DNA of 62,629 bases from an uncultured Pseudomonadota bacterium. Lineage in GTDB: Bacteria; Myxococcota_A; UBA796; SXON01. Below, piece by piece: positions 25,692-33,634 of this stretch. The translations under genes and the position numbers were made by a program. The stretch is taken from assembly GCA_903921785.1 (NCBI GenBank), contig CAIXRH010000116.1, positions 1 to 62,629 on the forward strand, written 5' to 3'. The notes under the pieces are model-generated. The model saw only the letters and a list, made by a program, of their open reading frames with translations, did no database searches and was not told the DNA's origin. Numbering within the stretch: the stretch's first letter is position 1; each line of letters opens with the position of its first letter.

Positions 25692-26455
25692 CCGGCGATG
25701 TCCTCGCCGCCATCCACCCGGAGGATGTTCCCGTTCACCCACCGCGCGCCGGGCCCGGCGAGGAGCACGAGGAAGTCCGCGACGTCCTCCGGCGTGGTGA
25801 GCCGCCCGCCGGGGTTGCGCGCCAACGCCTTCTCCACGAGCGCCTCGGACCCGGGGATCTTGCGAAGCGCCGGCGTCTCGGTGACGCCCGCGAGGATCGC
25901 GTTGGTGGTGATGCCCTTCGGCGCGAGCTCCACCGCGAGCTGCCGGCAGGTGGCCTCGAGCACCGCCTTCGCCGCGCTCACCGGCCCGTAGCCCGGCCAG
26001 ACCATGTGGGAGCCGCTGCTGGTCATCGCCCAGATGCGGCCGCCTTCGCCGAGGAGCCCCGCGTCCACCAGGTCTTGCGCCCAGTACACCAGCGAGCTGC
26101 CCATGACGTCGAGCGTCATCTCCATCTGCTTGCGGGTGACCTGCCGCGGCCCGGAGAACGGCGCGAGGGAGCCGAACGCGAGCGAGTGCAGCAGGCCGCG
26201 GACGCTGCCGGGCGGGCAGAGCTCGCGCAGCTTCGCCACGATCTCGGCCCGACTGGCGTCGTCCGCCGCGTTCTGGTTGAAGAAGTGCACCTGACGGCCG
26301 GTGGCCGACAGCTCGGCGAGCAGCGCGTCGATCGCCGGCTGGGCCGCGCGACGATCGAGGTGCACCCCGACGATGTCGAAGCCCACCCGGGCGAACGCAC
26401 GCGCCGCCGCGGCGCCGAACCCGGAGGAGGCGCCGAGGATGACGACGGTGCTCAT
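25688..26455 (-). CDS. Short-chain dehydrogenase, FabI/FabL-like enoyl-ACP reductase
   Basis: 255 residues. The N-terminal GASSGFG binds NAD(P)H. The active site is Y-x6-K (YGPVSAAK) rather than the usual Y-x3-K of classical SDRs. Y-x6-K is the hallmark of enoyl-ACP reductases FabI and FabL, which carry out the last step of each fatty-acid elongation cycle. The GGRLTTPEDVADFLVLLAG and NGNILRVDGG end is also family-like. A physiological enoyl reductase is likely but not proven. It is the first gene of a three-gene operon with the secreted esterase and the small membrane protein. Confidence 0.78.
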   Translation of the reverse strand: MSTVVILGASSGFGAAAARAFARVGFDIVGVHLDRRAAQPAIDALLAELSATGRQVHFFNQNAADDASRAEIVAKLRELCPPGSVRGLLHSLAFGSLAPFSGPRQVTRKQMEMTLDVMGSSLVYWAQDLVDAGLLGEGGRIWAMTSSGSHMVWPGYGPVSAAKAVLEATCRQLAVELAPKGITTNAILAGVTETPALRKIPGSEALVEKALARNPGGRLTTPEDVADFLVLLAGPGARWVNGNILRVDGGEDIAG

Positions 26456-26468
26456 GGACCCTCCGAGG

Positions 26469-27362
26469 CTACTTGCCCGCGGCCGGGGGGGCTTCCGCCG
26501 CGGGGGCGGCGCCCTCGGCGGGGGCCGGGGTCACGCTTGCGCCACCCGCCGCGGCGGCGGTGGCGTCGGTGATGGTCGCGGCCTTCTGGAGCTCCTCGAT
26601 GTACGCCTTCACCAGGTCGTCGCGGAGCTGGCCCTTGATCTTGTCCTTGACCTCATCGACCGGCACGGACTCGCGCTTGTCCTCGATCTCGATGATGTGG
26701 AAGCCGAACTTGGTCTCCACGAGGCCGAGCAGATCGCCCTTGTTGCCGGCGAAGACCGCGTCGGCGAATTCGGGGACCATGCGGTTCTTGTCGAACCAGC
26801 CGAGATCGCCGCCATCCTTCGCGGAGCCCTTGTCGATGCTCTTGGCGGTGGCGATCTCCCCGAACTTGGAGCGATCGGCCTTGAGCGCCTCAAGCGCCTT
26901 CTCAGCCTCGGCCTTGTCCTTCTTGTCGAAGAGGATGTGGCGGGCCTTGACCTGCGGGCGGGCGAACTGCACCGCGTGGTCGTCGTACCACTTCTTGATC
27001 GCGTCGTCCGTCATACGGGCGGTGACGGTGCGCTCGATGAGGGCGCTGGCGAGGGCGCCGCGCTCGGCGAGGGCGATCGAAGACTTGACCTTCGGGTCGT
27101 CCTGGAGCTTCTGCTTGAGCGCCTCCTGGTAGAGGACCTCGCCGATGACCACGTTCTCCTTGACCCGGTCCATCTGGCCGCGGGCCACGATCTGGTCCTT
27201 GGTCTCGGCGGGGAGCTGGTCGAGCTGGGCGTCCACCATGCCCTGGGTGACGTTCTGGCCGTTGACGACCTTGAGGACCTCCCCAGTGCGTTCGACCTGG
27301 CCGGGCACGGGGGGAGGCGGGGGCTCGCAGCCGACGAGCAGGAACGTGACGAGCGACAGCAT
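26469..27362 (-). CDS. Parvulin-type peptidyl-prolyl isomerase lipoprotein
   Basis: 297 residues. Signal MLSLVTFLLVGC with lipidation Cys12. A SurA-like helical N-terminal region (residues 30-130) precedes one parvulin domain, starting VKARHILFDKK and including GDLGWF and FGFHIIEIEDKRE. The tail is Ala/Pro-rich. It is expected to catalyse prolyl isomerisation and chaperone outer-membrane or secreted proteins (PrsA or PpiD/SurA role) on the periplasmic face. It stands 13 bases downstream of the SDR operon start region, on the same strand but with a separate upstream gap of 70 bases. Confidence 0.88.
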   Translation of the reverse strand: MLSLVTFLLVGCEPPPPPVPGQVERTGEVLKVVNGQNVTQGMVDAQLDQLPAETKDQIVARGQMDRVKENVVIGEVLYQEALKQKLQDDPKVKSSIALAERGALASALIERTVTARMTDDAIKKWYDDHAVQFARPQVKARHILFDKKDKAEAEKALEALKADRSKFGEIATAKSIDKGSAKDGGDLGWFDKNRMVPEFADAVFAGNKGDLLGLVETKFGFHIIEIEDKRESVPVDEVKDKIKGQLRDDLVKAYIEELQKAATITDATAAAAGGASVTPAPAEGAAPAAEAPPAAGK

Positions 27363-27421
27363 GGAATCCTCGGAAGCCCGCGCTCCTTACCGGTGAGGAC
27401 CCCGTCGTCAAGCGGCGCGAC

Positions 27422-27434
27422 GTATCGAGATGTC
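27422..27434 (+). repeat. Degenerate TGTATC-type pair at the end of the SpmAB-like gene
   Basis: GTATCG then GATGTC (27422-27434) straddles the stop codon of the SpmA-SpmB gene. It is a weaker member of the dispersed hexamer family. Confidence 0.3.
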
Positions 27435-28869
27435 AGGCGCCGCCCAACATCCACCGCACGAAGAACACTGCGGCGAGGATGCCGAGGAGCTCGCTGAGCA
27501 GCCCGACGGCCACGGCGTGCCGCACCCGCTTCACGCCCACGGTGCCGAAGTAGACCGCGAGCACGTAGAACGTCGTCTCCGTGGTGCCCTGCATCGTCCC
27601 GGCGAGGTGGCCGATGTACGTGTCGGGCCCGTAGGTGCGGGTGATGTCGGAAGCGAGGGCGAAGGCGCCGGAGCCGGAGAGCGGGCGGAGGAGGGCGAGG
27701 GGGATCACCTCCGGGGGGACGCCGACGACCTTGGCCGGGATGGCGAGGATCGAGACGACCCAGCCGAGCGCGCCGCTCGCCCGGAACATCGCCACCGCGA
27801 CCAGGATCGCCACCACGTACGGGATGATGCGCGTCGCGGAATTGAACCCTTCCTTCGCGCCCTCCATCAGCGACTCGTAGACCTTCACCTTCCGGGTGGC
27901 CCCGAAGAAGACCATCCCCCCGATGAGCACCGGGAGGATGTAGTAGGTGGCCTGCGGGTCCACCGCGACCCAGGCGCACAAGCCGAGGAGCCCGGCCGTG
28001 AACGCCCCGAAGGGGAGGAAGTCGCGGGGGCGGAGCGGCTCGGATTCCACGATCTCCGTCTCGCCGCCGGGGAAGAACCGCGCGAGCCACTTCGCGAGGA
28101 GCACGGCCACCAGGGTGGTGATGTGGCTCGCCGCGATGGTGGTCGGGAAGATCGCCGCCGGGTTCTTGCTGCCGAGCGCCGCGCGCACCGCCATCATCCC
28201 GGTGGGCAGGACCGCCAGCCCGGTGGTGTTGATGGCGAGGAAGAGCACCATGGCGTTGGTGGCGGTGCCCTTGTCCTTGTTGAGGGTGTCGAGCTCCTGC
28301 ATCGCCTTGATCCCGAACGGGGTGGCGGCGTTGCCGAGGCCGAGCATGTTCGCGGCGATGTTCATCACCATGGCGCCCATGGCGGGGTGCTTCGCGGGCA
28401 CGTCGGGGAAGAGCCAGAGCATGAACGGGCGGATGGCGCCGGCGATGAGGTCCAGCCCCCCGGCGGCCTCCACGACCTTCATCAGGCCAAGGAACAACGT
28501 CATCATCCCCACGAGGCCGATGGCCAGCTCGACGCCCTTCTTCGCGGCGTCCACCGCGCCGTCGGAGACGAGCTTCATCTTGTGCTCGTCGTTGAACCGG
28601 ACGACCGCGGCCCCGTCCGGGGCGATGGTGCGGACCGTGGCCGTCGGCGGTTCGCCCGGGTTCGCGGCAGCCTTCACCGCGGTGACGGTGCCGGAATACT
28701 CCACCCCGCCGACCTCCACGCGCGCCTCTGCGCCCACCTTCACCAGCGAGTCCACTTCCAGGGGGACCTCGTTGTCCCAGCCCTTCACCGCGGCCTCGTG
28801 GCCGGGCGCGCCGGTGAAGCCAGCGACGACGACGCTCAGCAGGACCAGGGCGGTGAAGACGATGTTCAT
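27433..28869 (-). CDS. SpmA-SpmB fusion membrane protein with inserted soluble domain
   Basis: 478 residues. Spore-maturation proteins SpmA and SpmB, which are usually two genes, are joined here. The SpmA half starts with one helix ending GFTGAPG, is interrupted by about 75 soluble residues, and resumes AAKKGVELAIGLVGMMTLFLGLMK. It contains NIAANMLGLGNAATPFGIKAM, a signature of the family. The SpmB half follows from about residue 300, with ALLRPLSGSGAF and MQGTTETTFYVLAVYFG. Both halves belong to the nucleoside-recognition/Gate fold. In non-sporulating bacteria the role is unknown, perhaps transport. The inserted domain is odd. Confidence 0.85.
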   Translation of the reverse strand: MNIVFTALVLLSVVVAGFTGAPGHEAAVKGWDNEVPLEVDSLVKVGAEARVEVGGVEYSGTVTAVKAAANPGEPPTATVRTIAPDGAAVVRFNDEHKMKLVSDGAVDAAKKGVELAIGLVGMMTLFLGLMKVVEAAGGLDLIAGAIRPFMLWLFPDVPAKHPAMGAMVMNIAANMLGLGNAATPFGIKAMQELDTLNKDKGTATNAMVLFLAINTTGLAVLPTGMMAVRAALGSKNPAAIFPTTIAASHITTLVAVLLAKWLARFFPGGETEIVESEPLRPRDFLPFGAFTAGLLGLCAWVAVDPQATYYILPVLIGGMVFFGATRKVKVYESLMEGAKEGFNSATRIIPYVVAILVAVAMFRASGALGWVVSILAIPAKVVGVPPEVIPLALLRPLSGSGAFALASDITRTYGPDTYIGHLAGTMQGTTETTFYVLAVYFGTVGVKRVRHAVAVGLLSELLGILAAVFFVRWMLGGA

Positions 28870-28930
28870 GGCTGGGGAACCTATGGCCTCGACGCGTCAA
28901 GAGCGAGCCGCATTCGCGCGCGAAGGGGAT

Positions 28931-28932
28931 TA
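28931..28932 (+). promoter_or_regulatory. Putative leaderless -10 core (TA at N10) of the TlpA-like gene
   Basis: ATTAGG followed by 8 bases then GTG at 28943, with TA exactly 10 bases before the start. The spacing supports the GTG rather than the ATG two bases before it, which is followed at once by TGA. Confidence 0.4.
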
Positions 28933-28942
28933 GGCTCCCCAT

Positions 28943-29437
28943 GTGAAGCGACTCCTTCAAGACTGGGCCATCGCCATCGGCGTGGCCCTCGCGCTCATCG
29001 CGGGCGCCTCCGTGCTCGACCATGTCAACCGCCCCTCGGGCACCGCTCCGCCCCTGGCGTTGGTGAACGTGGCTGGAGGAAAGGTCGATCTCCACGAGTA
29101 CGCCGGCAAGGTGGTGGTGGTGAACTTCTGGGGGAGTTGGTGCCCGCCGTGCCGGGCGGAGATTCCCGAGATCAGCAAATGGTCCGCGGAACATCCCGAC
29201 ATTCCGGTGCTCGGGGTGGCGGTGAACAGCGGCGGCGGCGCCCGCCTGAAGTCCGACGCGGAGAAGCTCGGCATCACCTACACCGTGCTCGAAGGCACCA
29301 ACCAGGTGGTGGACGACTGGAAGGTCGATGCGTACCCGACCACCTTCGTCATCGGCGCCGACGGCGACATCAAGGCCGTCCGTGCCGGCCGCATCGACCT
29401 CGACGAGCTCCAGGCGCTGGTCAAGCAGGCGGGGTAG
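28943..29437 (+). CDS. TlpA/ResA-like membrane-anchored thioredoxin
   Basis: 164 residues from GTG 28943. One N-terminal anchor helix, then a thioredoxin fold with WCPPC redox motif in VVVVNFWGSWCPPCRAEIPE. The cis-Pro YPTTF segment is also present. It is expected to reduce disulfides outside the membrane, for example in cytochrome c maturation; c-type haem proteins do occur in this window. It is divergent from the SpmAB-like gene (73 bases). The downstream repeat (copy B) lies between it and the next convergent gene. Confidence 0.88.
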   Translation: MKRLLQDWAIAIGVALALIAGASVLDHVNRPSGTAPPLALVNVAGGKVDLHEYAGKVVVVNFWGSWCPPCRAEIPEISKWSAEHPDIPVLGVAVNSGGGARLKSDAEKLGITYTVLEGTNQVVDDWKVDAYPTTFVIGADGDIKAVRAGRIDLDELQALVKQAG

Positions 29438-29467
29438 TCGAGGGGGGAGGAGGCACATTTTGCCCTG

Positions 29468-29499
29468 CCCTCCCGGCCCCGCTCCACCGTCGCGAGCCA
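29468..29499 (-). repeat. 32-base intergenic repeat, copy B
   Basis: Located between the convergent TlpA-like gene and the 29513 gene. On the plus strand it reads ccctcccggccccgctccac and then the same end as copy A; on the minus strand tggctcgcgacggtggagcg, then gggccgggaggg. Confidence 0.7.
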
Positions 29500-29512
29500 G
29501 GAGCGGCGTCGG

Positions 29513-30190
29513 CTAGGGCGCCGCGGGAGTTTGCGCCGGCCGCGGCACCCGCGACGCCCGGCGGTCGTCCCAGGTGGTGCCCCAATTCAGGCCGATGGAC
29601 CACTGGTTCCCGGGGTCGGGGAGGGCGGGCGCGGCGTTGTAGAACTCCCAGCCGACGTAGGCGCCGAAGCCGAGCCAGATGCGGCGCCATTCGGCGCGAA
29701 CGCCGCCGTCCAACGTGTAGAGGCCGGAGTCGGCGCGCCGGAACACGGTGTAGAACGACGTCTCCAGGTCGGTGAGGTGGTCGCCGACGGGGATCGGAAC
29801 CCGATTGCCCCACTCCAGCCAGGGCTCCAGCGCCGGCGTGCTGCCGTCGAGCGGGTTGGCCAGCGCCATGCCTACGGCGACGTGCATGGAGCCGAACCCA
29901 CCGCGGAGGCCCGCGCTGAGCCGCAGCGGGTCGGGCACCTGGTAGCCGCCGTCGATCCGGAAGGTCCACTCCCGCCAGTCCACCCGCGCCTGCCCGGCGA
30001 ACCCGAGGCGTCCGGCGCGCCCCGACGCCGCCGCGGTGTCGGACTGCGCGAACGACGGGCCGACCGACACCTCCGCGAACGCCGGCATCCACGCGGTGGT
30101 GAGCCCGTCCTGGTACGCCGCCTCCTGCGCGGGCGCCACGGGAGGCGCCGCGAACGCGGGGAGCGACAACGTGACGAGCAGCAGCGACAT
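29513..30190 (-). CDS. Exported outer-membrane-type beta-barrel protein
   Basis: 225 residues from the ATG at 30190; signal peptide MSLLLVTLSLPAFAAP. Alternating hydrophobic strands rich in Gly, Trp and Tyr (for example FRIDGGYQVPDPL, LGFGAYVGWEFYNAAP) suggest a small outer-membrane barrel. An in-frame extension to 30313 exists but precedes the signal peptide and looks non-coding. No family recognised. It is 163 bases from the ferric-reductase-like gene upstream, in which I see only GC-rich sequence. Confidence 0.65.
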   Translation of the reverse strand: MSLLLVTLSLPAFAAPPVAPAQEAAYQDGLTTAWMPAFAEVSVGPSFAQSDTAAASGRAGRLGFAGQARVDWREWTFRIDGGYQVPDPLRLSAGLRGGFGSMHVAVGMALANPLDGSTPALEPWLEWGNRVPIPVGDHLTDLETSFYTVFRRADSGLYTLDGGVRAEWRRIWLGFGAYVGWEFYNAAPALPDPGNQWSIGLNWGTTWDDRRASRVPRPAQTPAAP

Positions 30191-30352
30191 CCGGGCCTCC
30201 GCACCAGGGTATCCGGTGCGGTGGCCGCCGGAGCGCTGAGGGTGGGTCAACGCGCAACCGTGCGCTCGTTGCCGGTCGGTTGAAGCGCCGAGGGTGGGGA
30301 TGCGCACCCGCATCGCTCCGACCGGCGCGGCCCTGGCCCCCCAAAGCCGGAG

Positions 30353-31015
30353 CTACGCCGTCGGTTTGACCCGCACCGGCTGCGGCCCCGCGGGGCCCGA
30401 CGCGACCGCCGTCGCGCCCAGCGGCAGCCCTGCGCCGCCCGCCCGCGCCAGCGCCTTGCCGCCCTTCGCCGCGCCGCCGTCGTTGTCCATCGCCACCAGG
30501 ATCCGCTGCGCCGTCGCGCCGATGAGCACCGCGGCGGTGGCATATACGGCGGCCTTCACCGGCCAGATCGCCATGTCCGTGCCCCCGAGGACCGTGTGGG
30601 CGACCGCGAGGACCCATGCGCCGAACGAGAGCGCGTGCAGCGCACGCCACACCTCCGGCCGCCACGACGCCTTCGTCAACGACGACACGACCAGCCCGCC
30701 AAAGCCCCACATCGCGATCGTGCCGACCGTGATGACCCCGCGCATCGTCGGCGACACCAGCGGGACCAGCACCGCCATCGCGGGAATCCCCCCTTCCGGC
30801 GCGAGGACCGCCGCCAACGCGTGGACCAACGCCGCGCCGAGGCCGACCACCGCCCATTGTTTGTGCAGCTCCGCCGCGCTCGCGATGTGCAGCCAGCCTC
30901 CAGAGCCCTTCGCGGAGACGCTCACGCCGAAGAACATCGCGAACCAGAGCGCGCCGTAGGCGACGAGACCCGTCACGCGGCAGGCCCACCAGAGGAAGGG
31001 AAGCGAGATCAACAT
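30353..31015 (-). CDS. Ferric-reductase-like di-haem transmembrane protein
   Basis: 220 residues with about six transmembrane segments. Two histidine pairs fit b-type haem ligation across neighbouring helices: LHKQWAVVGLGAALVHAL and LHALSFGAWVLAVAH, the spacing seen in ferric-reductase-like (YedZ/Nox-type) membrane domains. It lacks the FAD/NADPH-binding domain, so electrons must come from a partner. The start overlaps the ApbE stop by 7 bases, so it is in the same operon as the flavin transferase. A Lys/Ala tail follows the last helix. Confidence 0.75.
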   Translation of the reverse strand: MLISLPFLWWACRVTGLVAYGALWFAMFFGVSVSAKGSGGWLHIASAAELHKQWAVVGLGAALVHALAAVLAPEGGIPAMAVLVPLVSPTMRGVITVGTIAMWGFGGLVVSSLTKASWRPEVWRALHALSFGAWVLAVAHTVLGGTDMAIWPVKAAVYATAAVLIGATAQRILVAMDNDGGAAKGGKALARAGGAGLPLGATAVASGPAGPQPVRVKPTA

Positions 31016-31842
31016 GCGACGGCTCCGGGGTTGCTGGTCCACCAACGGCCTTCATCATCACCGAGCCACGCGGTCTGTCCGGGTCGCTCGAAACGTTCGG
31101 CGAGCTCCGGACGGACCAGGATCGCCTTGGCCCAGGTCTCCGCCTGCGTGGCCGTTCGCGCCGTGGTGGTCACCGTGTGCACCGGGCCGAGCACGGGCGC
31201 GCCGGTGGCGGGGTCGAGCAGGTGGTGCACCAGCCGGCCATCCTCAGCGAACCACCTACGCTCCAGGGTGGAGGAGGTGGCGACCGCGGCGTCGACGAGC
31301 TCGATGGCGCCGCCGTCCGGCAGACCGATCGCCCAGGGCGGGCCGAACCCCCGCAGATCGCCGGCCCCGTCCACCAGTCCGGCCTTCGCGCCGGCGGCTC
31401 GCAACCACACCACCAGCTGGTCGACCGCCCAGCCCTTGCCGATCCCGCCGAGATCGAGGCTCCCCCGGCCGTGCAGCCGCACGCGGTTGCCAGAGACGTC
31501 CACGACCAGCACCGAGCGGCCCGTCGGGGCACGACCGCGGCGACCGGCGAGCGTGTCGAGCGGGGCGCCGTAGCCCCAGGCGGTCAGCTCGTCGCCGAGG
31601 GTGGGGTCAAAGGCGCCGTCGGTCTCCTGCCGCGCCCGGATCGCCGCAGCCGCGACGCAGGCGAGGATCGGGTCCTCGCAGGTGCGCTCGCGGTTGAGCC
31701 GGGAGAGCGCAGAGTCGGGGCGGAAGCGGGAGAGCGCGGCTTCGATCTTCTCCACCTCGGCGACAGCGCCGTCGAGGAGGTCGCCGCGGTCGGTGCTCAC
31801 CCACCACTCCCCGCCCATCGCGTCGAACGCCCGCTCGGTCAT
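31009..31842 (-). CDS. apbE: FAD:protein FMN transferase (ApbE)
   Basis: 277 residues. ApbE covalently links FMN through a phosphoester to Ser or Thr of target flavoproteins (for example RnfG or NqrC type), outside the membrane. Signs are N-terminal AMGGEWWVS, FDPTLG, LDLGGIGKGWAVDQL and the C-terminal HHLLDPATGAPV region with DGA...TATQAETWAKA. No signal peptide is clear. The start overlaps the preceding small gene's stop (ATGA). No neighbouring protein shows the D-x-[ST]-[GA]-x-[ST] flavinylation motif, so the target lies elsewhere or is unusual. It is in a tight operon with the ferric-reductase-like protein. Confidence 0.88.
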   Translation of the reverse strand: MTERAFDAMGGEWWVSTDRGDLLDGAVAEVEKIEAALSRFRPDSALSRLNRERTCEDPILACVAAAAIRARQETDGAFDPTLGDELTAWGYGAPLDTLAGRRGRAPTGRSVLVVDVSGNRVRLHGRGSLDLGGIGKGWAVDQLVVWLRAAGAKAGLVDGAGDLRGFGPPWAIGLPDGGAIELVDAAVATSSTLERRWFAEDGRLVHHLLDPATGAPVLGPVHTVTTTARTATQAETWAKAILVRPELAERFERPGQTAWLGDDEGRWWTSNPGAVAC

Positions 31843-32138
31843 GACGCCCTCGACCGGCGGACGACGACCCGGGGCCGCGGGCGGGAGCGCACGACGCCCG
31901 CCGTGGGTGGACGCTCGGCTGCGGCGACCAGCACCGCTTGCGCCTCGGCTTGTTTCGCTTCGGCTCGGTCCATGTCGGTGGCCACCACGGCGCTCACCCC
32001 CAGCCCGAGCAGCACCGCCACGCCGAAGACCACCGAGTCGCGGACGCTCAGCTCGCGGAGCACGCGCGGGTTCGGCGCGGGTGCCGCCGCGGCGGACACC
32101 CCAGGCGAGGCGGCGGACGCCGGACGGGCGTCAGTCAT
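31839..32138 (-). CDS. Small single-pass membrane protein in the ApbE operon
   Basis: 99 residues. An Ala/Pro-rich N-terminus leads to one transmembrane helix (about residues 35-55, DSVVFGVAVLLGLGVSAVVA), then a basic Arg-rich tail (RSRPRPRVVVRRSRAS). It overlaps the preceding Arg/Glu-tail gene by 8 bases and ApbE by 4 bases (ATGA). No family recognised. Being between flavin transferase and a haem membrane protein suggests a small subunit or assembly factor for the redox module; this is context inference only. Confidence 0.55.
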   Translation of the reverse strand: MTDARPASAASPGVSAAAAPAPNPRVLRELSVRDSVVFGVAVLLGLGVSAVVATDMDRAEAKQAEAQAVLVAAAERPPTAGVVRSRPRPRVVVRRSRAS

Positions 32139-32529
32139 CGTCGCGCTCGCCACCTTCCCCGCGCTCGCCACGTTCGGCGCGCTCGTTCTCACCGCGCTCA
32201 CCGCGCTCGCCGCGTTCGCCCCGCTCTTCGCGCTCACCGCGTTCGCCGCGCTCTTCGCGCTCCCCCCACTCGAAGCCCTCTCGCTCCTCCTCCTCTTCGC
32301 GCCACTCGCCGCGCAGGGGGCGCCCACGCTCATCCACGTAGACCACCGGCTGCTCCGCGCCGGGGTCCGCGGGGGCCGCCGCCTCGGCGTTCACCGCGCT
32401 GGCGACGTCCGCATGAGGGTCCGCCGGCGGCCCCTCGGCGGCCCCGCCGCGCGCCGCGAGCACCGCCACCATGGCGATCGCCGTCGCCACTCCCGCCACC
32501 GCATAGGCCAAGGTCACGTTTCGATCCAT
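32131..32529 (-). CDS. Membrane-anchored protein with Arg/Glu/Gly repeat tail
   Basis: 132 residues. One N-terminal transmembrane helix (about 5-27), an Ala/Pro-rich linker, a short VVYVDERGRPL motif, then a tail of about 55 residues made mainly of GER, EER and EREE units. The tail comes from imperfect 9-base repeats. It probably lies outside the membrane and is highly charged, so it may bind metal, cation or nucleic acid; no enzyme domain is seen. A GGAGG-like Shine-Dalgarno precedes the ATG. It starts the operon with the small membrane protein, ApbE and the ferric-reductase-like protein. Confidence 0.65.
   Translation of the reverse strand: MDRNVTLAYAVAGVATAIAMVAVLAARGGAAEGPPADPHADVASAVNAEAAAPADPGAEQPVVYVDERGRPLRGEWREEEEEREGFEWGEREERGERGEREERGERGERGERGENERAERGERGEGGERDDD
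32134..32304. repeat. Imperfect 9-base repeats encoding the GER/EER tail
   Basis: The plus strand shows repeated gcgctcttc, gcgctcacc and gcgttcgcc blocks. The unit length keeps the frame. A second, similar array encodes the tail of the gene at 37531. Confidence 0.75.
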
Positions 32530-32550
32530 GGATGCCTCCTGGTCACGCTC

Positions 32551-33633
32551 TCAATGTGCGTCGGCCACGTTGGGATTCCCTGAGTCGACTGTTGGAAGTG
32601 AGGCCGCGTTGGCCAGCCGCTCGTCCCACCACCGCAGGACGCGTCGCTCGACGTCGCGCACCACGAGCACATTCCGCCCGTTCTCGCTCTCGGCCGGCGC
32701 GTCCACCGACTCGGGGAGCCGGGCGAGGCGCTCGCGGCACGCGCGGGCCAGCCGTTCCCGCCCCTCGGGGAGGGCGGCGAGACGCGCGAGCATCTGCTGC
32801 ACCTCGGGCGCGGTCGCGCTCGGGCGCAGCAGGTACGCACCCGCGTCGCCCAGGTCGATCACGCAGTCTTCGACCGGGTTGTCGGGCAGCACGAAGCCGT
32901 AGTGGAGCAGCAACCGCCCGTTGGACTTGGCCCCGTACGTGTCCCGGACCTCCGCGCCACCGGCAACATCGACGTCGGCGCGCACCTGGACCGAACCGGT
33001 CGCGTCCAGGAGATTCCAGGTCGCCTCCGGCGCGGGGGCGTGGTTGAGCAGGTCGGCGAGCGGCACCAGCGTGGGCACCCGGTCGGGGCTGAGCGCGAAC
33101 GCGCGGCTGGCGACCAGGGTCCGGGCGAACGCCCACTCGCCCCACTCGAGGTCGGCGAGGCCGGGCGCCCCGCGGCGAAGGCGGTCCCACTCGACCTCGA
33201 GGCGCTCGCGCCGCGCGACCAGCAGGTCGTGACACATCGTCCCCCGGAGCCGCGCGAGGTCGGCGTCCGCGAAGAACAGCGGATGATGGGGCATCGCGGC
33301 GGGGAGGGTGTCCGTGTAGGGCGTCCACGCGGGATCGCGGGTGCGCGTCGCGTGCACGAGGAAAAGCGCCAGCAGCACCTGGGGGTGAGCCGCGAGGTCC
33401 AGGTGCTCCGACACGAATCGGCCCGGCGGCGTCGCCGCGACCCGGTCCCCGGTGATCAGACGAGCGCGCGGAACCGAGAGCAGCACCTCTCCCGCGGCGA
33501 TCGGTCGGCCGGCGAACGCGCCGCGCTCGCCGGCCGTGGCCTCGAAGCACAACGGCCCCACGGCGCCGCCCGCCGCTTCGACCCACTCGATCGCGCGGAG
33601 AATCGCGTCGTCGGCCCAGCCCTGGGCCGCCAA
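32551..33633 (-). CDS. SET-domain protein methyltransferase of the SETD3/RuBisCO-LSMT type
   Basis: 360 residues, beginning at a TTG one base after the upstream stop. The family pattern is clear: GAFAGRPIAAGEVLLSVP (SET start), VPLADLLNHAP (the split-SET NH motif) and DTYGAKSNGRLLLHYGFVLPDNP near the end of SET, then a helical C-terminal substrate domain with Arg/Glu-rich helices. This group methylates Lys or His in proteins (SETD3 acts on actin, LSMT on RuBisCO) and is mainly eukaryotic. SAM binding and the catalytic Tyr (HYGF) are kept. Bacterial substrate unknown. Confidence 0.82.
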   Translation of the reverse strand: MAAQGWADDAILRAIEWVEAAGGAVGPLCFEATAGERGAFAGRPIAAGEVLLSVPRARLITGDRVAATPPGRFVSEHLDLAAHPQVLLALFLVHATRTRDPAWTPYTDTLPAAMPHHPLFFADADLARLRGTMCHDLLVARRERLEVEWDRLRRGAPGLADLEWGEWAFARTLVASRAFALSPDRVPTLVPLADLLNHAPAPEATWNLLDATGSVQVRADVDVAGGAEVRDTYGAKSNGRLLLHYGFVLPDNPVEDCVIDLGDAGAYLLRPSATAPEVQQMLARLAALPEGRERLARACRERLARLPESVDAPAESENGRNVLVVRDVERRVLRWWDERLANAASLPTVDSGNPNVADAH

Positions 33634-33634
33634 C

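Noticed and set aside
28941-28943. ATG at 28941 as the TlpA-like start
   Set aside because: It is followed at once by TGA in its own frame; GTG 28943 opens the correct frame and has TA 10 bases upstream.
30191-30313. N-terminal extension of the outer-membrane-type gene
   Set aside because: It precedes a complete signal peptide and has no Shine-Dalgarno.
32134-32304. Short repeats that could be mistaken for a CRISPR array
   Set aside because: Units are 9 bases, in frame, without spacers, and translate to GER/EER tails.
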